Below, piece by piece: positions 4,160-8,584 of a stretch of 8,584 nucleotides of DNA (the first letter of the stretch is position 1; each line of letters opens with the position of its first letter). The notes beneath the pieces are model-generated. The model saw nothing but the letters and a program-made list of their open reading frames with translations. It did no database searches and was not told the origin of the DNA. The position numbers and the translations under genes were made by a program. This DNA is from Chlamydiia bacterium (GTDB lineage: Bacteria > Chlamydiota > Chlamydiia > Chlamydiales > FEN-1388): the NCBI GenBank assembly GCA_023269335.1, contig JAHFTM010000021.1, positions 1 through 8,584 of the forward strand. The letters are read 5' to 3'.

Positions 4160-5749
4160 ATGACTCAACCACTTCCTTACTCAGCCCATTTGGCGCCAAA
4201 AAAACTTAGGCGACTGAAAGGCTACAAAGAACGGCTTACTGTTGGGCAATATCTTTTAAAGCGCTTAGGAAGCCTTAAAGTTCATGCCCTTTTCGGCAGG
4301 CTTGATGAGATCCATCCATCCCTTTTGCAAATTATGCGCGATGGAGAAGAGAAAATGGATTTTATCGAGACAAAACATGCTTTTGAAATGGCTCATGGCT
4401 TTGCTAAAATCAACCGACTAGGAGCCTTGGCAGCCTGCGACCTTACAATAATCAAACAGATCATCCAACTTTTTCAAGCCTCATGCGAAAATGTACCTCT
4501 TGTAACTATTTTTTGCACAAAAGAGGGCCCTGTAAAAAATGAAAAGACTACCCTTCATTTCGAGTTTGATGCAGAAAAAAATGAACGTAAAGAGACACTT
4601 GACTTTCTCATAAAAAACAACTTTTTCATTTATTCTGTACTCGATGATGCAGAGCTTGCTGCAAAAAAAATTGACCGCACTCTTGACAGTGCTTACCATT
4701 TTCAAAAGCCTGTCTGCTTTGAGCTATCCGAGAAAATGTGCGACGCTTTCATTCCGCAACATATCCAAAAAAAAACAAGCTTTCCACAAAGCGACCCTGA
4801 AATTCTTCGCGACTGTATACGCAACTTAAAAATGATTCTTGAAACTGCTTACAAACCATTTTTATGTATTGGCAATGCAGTTGAAGCTTACCAAACCGCT
4901 GCTCTTGCTATACAATTTGCTGAAAATCTAGGCATTCCAATATGCACAGAATTGCATGCTCGAGGTGTGATTGTAGAAGAGCATCCGCTTTTCTTCGGTC
5001 TTTACTCAGAAGATCTTCCGCAAGCACTTTTAGGATCAGATACTGCTCTTTTTTGCGGAAGCTCACAGAAAAATAAAATGGAAAAATTTAACCATTCCAT
5101 TCATATTTGCGACGAGTACACCATCATTGACGCCCTACGTTACCCACATATCTATCTATACGACGTCATCGAGCAGCTTGCACTGTCAGATTTCGGGCCA
5201 AAAAAAGAGATCGCTTTTCCCAAAGCCAAGCAGTACCCATTCCAAGCCCAGGCAGGTGCTAAAATAACACTTGAGCGACTTGTAAGCTGTATTTTAAAAT
5301 ACATCCAAACCATTTTATTGGTTACAGGTCAAGAAAAAGGGAGTCTACTCAGCAAAATGCAAGACAGCATTTTTCCTCAAGGCTCTCTTTTGACGTCAGA
5401 GCAAGAGGCTGATTTCATTTTACCAGCGAGCATCGGAGCCTCTTTTGCAGTTAAAGACTTGCCTCATAAAAGGCGCCCACTTGCACTTCTAACAGCTGCT
5501 GAATTTCAAACAAACCTTGCTGATCTCACCTCAGCTTTGCAATATGGCATCAAGCCTCTCATAGTGATATATAGAGATGGAAAAGACTGCTTTAGTATGC
5601 ACTACAAAGCACTTGAAAAGCTTTACGGCCAAGGAAAGGTGCTACAGACAACAACCGAGGAGCTCTTTGAGGAGGCCTTAAAAGAAGCCCTTCAAGGCGA
5701 TCATGACTCATTTTTCCTGATCGATGCACTCCTTGCAAGCTCATCTTAA
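4160..5749 (+). CDS. ThDP-dependent decarboxylase-like protein with degenerate cofactor site (probable pseudoenzyme)
   Basis: A 529-residue protein with the three-domain layout of pyruvate/indolepyruvate decarboxylases. The PYR domain is about 25-185 (TVGQYLLKRLGSLKVHALFG, 27-46). The middle domain is about 210-350 (KPFLCIGNAVEAY; GVIVEEHPLFFGLY). The PP domain is about 385-525. Several hallmark positions are changed. The ThDP/Mg motif GDG...NN aligns without gaps to TAA at 445-447 and RD at 472-473. The PYR-domain NELN glutamate region aligns to ETKH (70-73), placing Thr at the usual Glu position, though a one-residue shift could bring in Glu70. The catalytic HH pair reads HF (133-134). The reading frame is intact, full length, and has a good promoter and ribosome site, so it appears to be expressed and maintained. 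I infer that it no longer works as a ThDP decarboxylase; a structural, regulatory or altered-ligand role is possible. It is the only plus-strand gene and is convergent with rseP, 8 bases apart. Confidence 0.85.
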   Translation: MTQPLPYSAHLAPKKLRRLKGYKERLTVGQYLLKRLGSLKVHALFGRLDEIHPSLLQIMRDGEEKMDFIETKHAFEMAHGFAKINRLGALAACDLTIIKQIIQLFQASCENVPLVTIFCTKEGPVKNEKTTLHFEFDAEKNERKETLDFLIKNNFFIYSVLDDAELAAKKIDRTLDSAYHFQKPVCFELSEKMCDAFIPQHIQKKTSFPQSDPEILRDCIRNLKMILETAYKPFLCIGNAVEAYQTAALAIQFAENLGIPICTELHARGVIVEEHPLFFGLYSEDLPQALLGSDTALFCGSSQKNKMEKFNHSIHICDEYTIIDALRYPHIYLYDVIEQLALSDFGPKKEIAFPKAKQYPFQAQAGAKITLERLVSCILKYIQTILLVTGQEKGSLLSKMQDSIFPQGSLLTSEQEADFILPASIGASFAVKDLPHKRRPLALLTAAEFQTNLADLTSALQYGIKPLIVIYRDGKDCFSMHYKALEKLYGQGKVLQTTTEELFEEALKEALQGDHDSFFLIDALLASSS

Positions 5750-5757
5750 TTGAGTCT

Positions 5758-7725
5758 TTAGGATCCCAGAAGGTTGCTCACCAGACGCATCAGGTCATGA
5801 TAGGTCAAAAACACTAAGAATGCGATCAGCAAGATGGCAAAGGGCACCACAATTTTTTCTATCGTCTTGGACTTCAACCGTGTGCCTGTAATCAACTCGA
5901 AACAAGAAAGAGCTATATAGCCACCATCAAGCACTGGCAACGGTAGAAGGTTCAAAAGACCCAAGTTTAAGCTAATGATCGCAATCCAGAAGAGGGCTTC
6001 TTTAATGCCTAGCATCCAGTGCTGATGAATCACCTGTACAATGCCAATAGGGCCAGATAGCCATTTAGGGTTTAAATAGCCACCTACAAGTGCTGTAAGC
6101 GTTCCAACTACCTCAGCTGCGATCTCTTCAAACATCAAAAGAGGGTTTGGGTTGTAGGTAACTGTAAGGTCTTGTACACCAGGCAAGCCCAAAAGCAGCT
6201 GTTTTTCTTGTTTTTCTAAGAACTTCAGTGCCTGCGCTCTTTTTTCAGGATTATCAATTGCCTGGATATGTTTTTTCTCGTCTTCCAGCTCTTGAGCAAA
6301 TTGCACACCCTTATCTTGCAGGTGATACAACTCTTGTCTTGTTTTCGGCACGACTGGCTGTAACAGACGAAGCATACCTTTTTCGTGGATCTCTTCTTTT
6401 GTGCCGATGCTCTTCTCAATGGCATCTAAATCAGTAAGTGAAATAGATGTATCGAAATCGCTGTCAGCACTTTTCCATGAACCGGGAGCTTTAGCAATCT
6501 TCAGGTTCTGGACAATAAGTAAAACCTTTTTAGTCTGCACACCAGAAAGCAGCTGGGACGCCGAATGAACAGGTAGACCATCAATAGCTATGATGCGATC
6601 CCCTGTTTGAAGCGGCTCTTCTTTTTCAGAAAAAAGTGTTTTAGGAAAAGCAAGCTCTTGTTTTTCTTGGTCAAGGAAAGAAATTCTGCCCTCTACTATA
6701 CAGTCGGCATCAAGGTTATAAGGCACAAAGTAAATTTTTTGAAATTTAGCCGCTTTTAGATTTGACTCCCACAGCCAGTCAGCAAGTTCTTCTCGTTGCG
6801 CAGGCTCTAGCTTTAACTCATCGACAAGCACCCTAGGGATACGGCGTAAGAGAGTCTCTTTACCTCTACGAACAGTCACAAGTGTTCTTCCATCGTTTAA
6901 AATAGAAGTAAGTTCTGGAAGTGAATAGACTCTTTCACCATCGACAGCTACCACCTGATCACCAGGTAAAATACCGCTCCCAAGTAAAGGAGAACTCTTC
7001 GGCAAGCCATTTTGTGCACTATTTTGGTGCGGCAGGTAAAGAAGATAGCTCGCTGGCACCAAGACACCCGTAGTCATAATCCCTTGCTCTAAAGCCATCG
7101 GATGAGGGTAGGGCTTAATAGTTAAGGCAAAGGGAACAAATTTTTGCGTTGCAGGGTCAAAATGACGACCTGCTACATAGAGGCTCTCACCGCCTGTCAT
7201 GGCTGCCTGGAAGTGGTCTTTGGAGCTTCTCACCTGCTCAGAATCGTAAGAGAGAATTTCATCGCCAGGACGGATACCATTTTTATAAAGCTCTGACTTA
7301 GGATCAAGCCAGCCAATTTTTTTTGTGACATCAGAGAAATTTTTATCTCTGCCGCCAGTCAGCCAGATGAGCGTAAAAAGAAAAAGGGCAAAGACCAGGT
7401 TTGCAAGTGGCCCCATAATCGACACTTGAATGCGTGCCCATGGGGATTTTCCAAAAAAGCCTTCCGGAATTTCATGCAGCTCTTTTCCACCCTTTTCTTT
7501 TTCCATGCCAGCGATTTTGACATAGCCACCAAAAGGCAGCCAGCAGATGTTCCATTTCACACCGTTATGTTCGAAGCTGAAAATGGGACGTCCAAAACCA
7601 ATGCCAAACGATTCAACACGCATACCTACACGTCTTGCCATCCAGTAGTGGCCAAGCTCGTGGATAAAAATCAGAAAACCAAGCCCGAGGATAGCAAATA
7701 TAAAATAAAGAAGACTAAGAAGCAT
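5758..7725 (-). CDS. rseP: RseP/YaeL site-2 family intramembrane zinc protease, long chlamydial-type form
   Basis: Inner-membrane metalloprotease (M50) that cuts transmembrane segments of anti-sigma factors and leftover signal peptides; in E. coli it releases sigma-E. Membrane segment 1 carries the zinc site FIHELGHYWMARR with HExxH at 22-26. GPLAN at 105-109 lies in the second segment. The third zinc ligand is in NLLPLPVLDGG (592-602, Asp600), and SGPIGIVQ lies at 557-564. A last hydrophobic helix is at about 624-641. The protein has 655 residues against about 450 in E. coli. The extra length lies between the membrane segments, where three PDZ-like signatures occur: GDEILSYDSEQV (154-165), GDQVVAVDGERV (255-266) and GDRIIAIDGLPV (375-386). 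A charged helical stretch follows at about 475-512. The catalytic residues are intact. The ATG at 7725 directly precedes the hydrophobic helix; its ribosome site is weak (AGG only 2 bases away, GGG further up). It lies downstream of the ytgD-like gene, with a candidate promoter of its own. Confidence 0.97.
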   Translation of the reverse strand: MLLSLLYFIFAILGLGFLIFIHELGHYWMARRVGMRVESFGIGFGRPIFSFEHNGVKWNICWLPFGGYVKIAGMEKEKGGKELHEIPEGFFGKSPWARIQVSIMGPLANLVFALFLFTLIWLTGGRDKNFSDVTKKIGWLDPKSELYKNGIRPGDEILSYDSEQVRSSKDHFQAAMTGGESLYVAGRHFDPATQKFVPFALTIKPYPHPMALEQGIMTTGVLVPASYLLYLPHQNSAQNGLPKSSPLLGSGILPGDQVVAVDGERVYSLPELTSILNDGRTLVTVRRGKETLLRRIPRVLVDELKLEPAQREELADWLWESNLKAAKFQKIYFVPYNLDADCIVEGRISFLDQEKQELAFPKTLFSEKEEPLQTGDRIIAIDGLPVHSASQLLSGVQTKKVLLIVQNLKIAKAPGSWKSADSDFDTSISLTDLDAIEKSIGTKEEIHEKGMLRLLQPVVPKTRQELYHLQDKGVQFAQELEDEKKHIQAIDNPEKRAQALKFLEKQEKQLLLGLPGVQDLTVTYNPNPLLMFEEIAAEVVGTLTALVGGYLNPKWLSGPIGIVQVIHQHWMLGIKEALFWIAIISLNLGLLNLLPLPVLDGGYIALSCFELITGTRLKSKTIEKIVVPFAILLIAFLVFLTYHDLMRLVSNLLGS

Positions 7726-7758
7726 TGCCTAAAACCCAATAAGTTAAATGAAGCGATG

Positions 7759-7788
7759 ATTATGCCAAAGAAGAGGCTAATAACACAA
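7759..7788 (-). promoter_or_regulatory. Candidate promoter of rseP
   Basis: On the minus strand, CATAAT (7759-7764, five of six matches to TATAAT) lies 18 bases after TTGTGT (7783-7788, only the TTG matching the -35 consensus). It falls in the 104-bp gap between the ytgD-like gene and rseP and would give a leader of about 27 bases. The poor -35 makes this tentative; rseP could also be read from upstream. Confidence 0.35.
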
Positions 7789-7829
7789 ATCTTTTAATCT
7801 TAGTCCCTATGGAACAGTGAATGTCGTGA

Positions 7830-8584
7830 CTAAAAACGCTTCGTATTTACTACAAATGATTTTAAAATGAGAGCGCCGCAATAGATCAGCGCTATCAAAG
7901 AAACGATCAGAGCAGAGGTAGAGACAGGCAAAGCATAGTAGGAAAGCAAGTGACGCGAAAGTGCAACACCTAAGAGCGCCACGAATGTTCCGACACAAAA
8001 TGAGAGCATCAGCAAAGGCTTCAACCTGCAGGTCCACAGCCTGACAATGAGTGGAGGTCCCACAAAAAAAGCCAAGACTAAAAGTACACCTACTGCCCGA
8101 AAAGCTGCAATCGAAGTGATGGCTGCTTGCCCCATTAAAAGATAGCCGAAAAAAAGGCTAGAGATACCCAGTACATGAGAAAAGATCGGATCAAATGTAG
8201 TCACGAAATAGGCGCGATAAAGCACAAAAATGAGGGCTAAATTTACAAGTGTCACCTTGAATTGAAAGGCAAGATCATCGCTATGCAGCACATCTGCATT
8301 ACCCATGAGAAGCTCTGCCCCTACATGGGCATTGCGGCTTAACAGGGTGACGACAATCACCCCTACTGCAAATAAGAAGGTAAAAACAAGACCGCAGCTG
8401 GCATCCTCTTTTAGCTTCATCTTGGTCACTAAAAATTGAGTGAGAAAGGTTGTTAAAAATGCCATGAAAAGTGCTGCCCCTAGTAACAACTTTTCATCGG
8501 GCAAAAGCGTGGAAAAATGAAGATCTGCTCCGTCAAATCTCTGTCCACTTTTCATGAGATCATAAAAAAGATAGGCAAAGACAA
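7830..8584 (-). CDS. ytgD: Metal-ion ABC transporter permease, YtgD/ZnuB/TroD-like, 5' end cut off by window edge
   Basis: Inner-membrane permease subunit of an ABC importer for iron, manganese or zinc (ABC-3 family). The frame is open to the right edge, giving 250 visible residues; the ATG at 8555 is internal, because hydrophobic in-frame codons (VFAYLFYDL) precede it, so the real start is outside. Multiple membrane helices alternate with short loops. Diagnostic stretches are LLMGNADVLHSDDL, FGYLLMGQAAITSIAAFRAV and VGVLLVLAFFVGPPLIVRLW, the last being the coupling-helix region that contacts the ATPase. The protein ends shortly after its last helix (KSFVVNTKRF), with no fused DtxR-like regulator, so it resembles YtgD rather than the YtgC-R fusion. 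In Chlamydia trachomatis, ytgD is the last gene of ytgABCD, followed by dxr and rseP; here rseP follows directly. The metal transported cannot be decided from this subunit. Confidence 0.9.
   Translation of the reverse strand, partial: VFAYLFYDLMKSGQRFDGADLHFSTLLPDEKLLLGAALFMAFLTTFLTQFLVTKMKLKEDASCGLVFTFLFAVGVIVVTLLSRNAHVGAELLMGNADVLHSDDLAFQFKVTLVNLALIFVLYRAYFVTTFDPIFSHVLGISSLFFGYLLMGQAAITSIAAFRAVGVLLVLAFFVGPPLIVRLWTCRLKPLLMLSFCVGTFVALLGVALSRHLLSYYALPVSTSALIVSLIALIYCGALILKSFVVNTKRF

Noticed and set aside
4481..4829. Two short open frames overlapping the ThDP-fold gene (4481-4705 minus, 4644-4829 plus)
   Set aside because: Alternative-frame shadows within an intact gene, without ribosome sites or recognisable motifs.
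5705..5756. GACTCA/TGAGTC inverted repeat, and a shorter CTCA...TGAG stem at the convergent ends of the ThDP-fold gene and rseP, as a bidirectional terminator
   Set aside because: Arms are only 4-6 bp, the longer one has a loop of about 40 bases within coding sequence, and no T-tract follows on either strand.
7426..7797. Plus-strand 123-codon open frame opposite rseP
   Set aside because: Antisense shadow of the well-supported rseP gene; composition is not protein-like and there is no family resemblance.
7800..7833. TTAGTC/GACTAA stem at the end of the ytgD-like gene as a terminator
   Set aside because: Six A+T-rich pairs with a 22-base loop and no following U-run; too weak to call.
7807..8037. 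76-codon minus-strand open frame within the ytgD-like gene
   Set aside because: Different frame inside the permease gene, whose own frame has clear family motifs.

Overview
The window reads as accessory-to-core chromosome of a bacterium of the phylum Chlamydiae, probably an environmental, amoeba-associated (Parachlamydiales-like) lineage. The evidence is an unusually long RseP/YaeL-type site-2 protease (655 residues, close to the long chlamydial form), a metal-ABC permease resembling chlamydial YtgD directly upstream of it, A+T-rich coding sequence, and good sigma-70/sigma-66-like promoters. The assignment is inferred from protein resemblance and gene neighbourhood; no rRNA or other marker is present.

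Layout. The left end (1-1167, minus strand) is a two-gene unit: a small XRE-type DNA-binding protein followed 4 bases later by a truncated M18 aminopeptidase gene that runs off the left edge. Then comes a 523-bp gene-free stretch (1168-1690) that is full of structure. It holds operator-like repeats and a perfect 12-bp palindrome in front of the regulator, a 40-bp repeat present twice in opposite orientation, a 63-bp exact direct repeat that also copies the last 10 bases of the neighbouring mnmH/selU gene, and a decayed fragment of a GxxExxY-family gene. Next on the minus strand are mnmH/selU (tRNA 2-selenouridine synthase) and serS, probably one transcript (serS first), with a long inverted repeat across the serS stop codon. 

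From a 133-bp divergent promoter region, serS fires leftward and the only plus-strand gene (4160-5749) fires rightward. That gene encodes a full-length protein of the ThDP-dependent decarboxylase fold in which the ThDP/Mg-binding GDG...NN signature and other catalytic positions are replaced, so it looks like a retained pseudoenzyme. It meets rseP tail to tail with 8 bases between. rseP (minus) lies downstream of a ytgD-like permease gene that is cut by the right edge.

Functionally the window mixes translation and tRNA modification (serS, mnmH), envelope stress proteolysis (rseP), metal import (ytgD-like) and peptide turnover (M18). The parts most worth a second look are the ThDP-enzyme homologue without its cofactor motif, the repeat/pseudogene complex next to mnmH, the operator-like sites at the XRE gene, and the three PDZ-like signatures in RseP.
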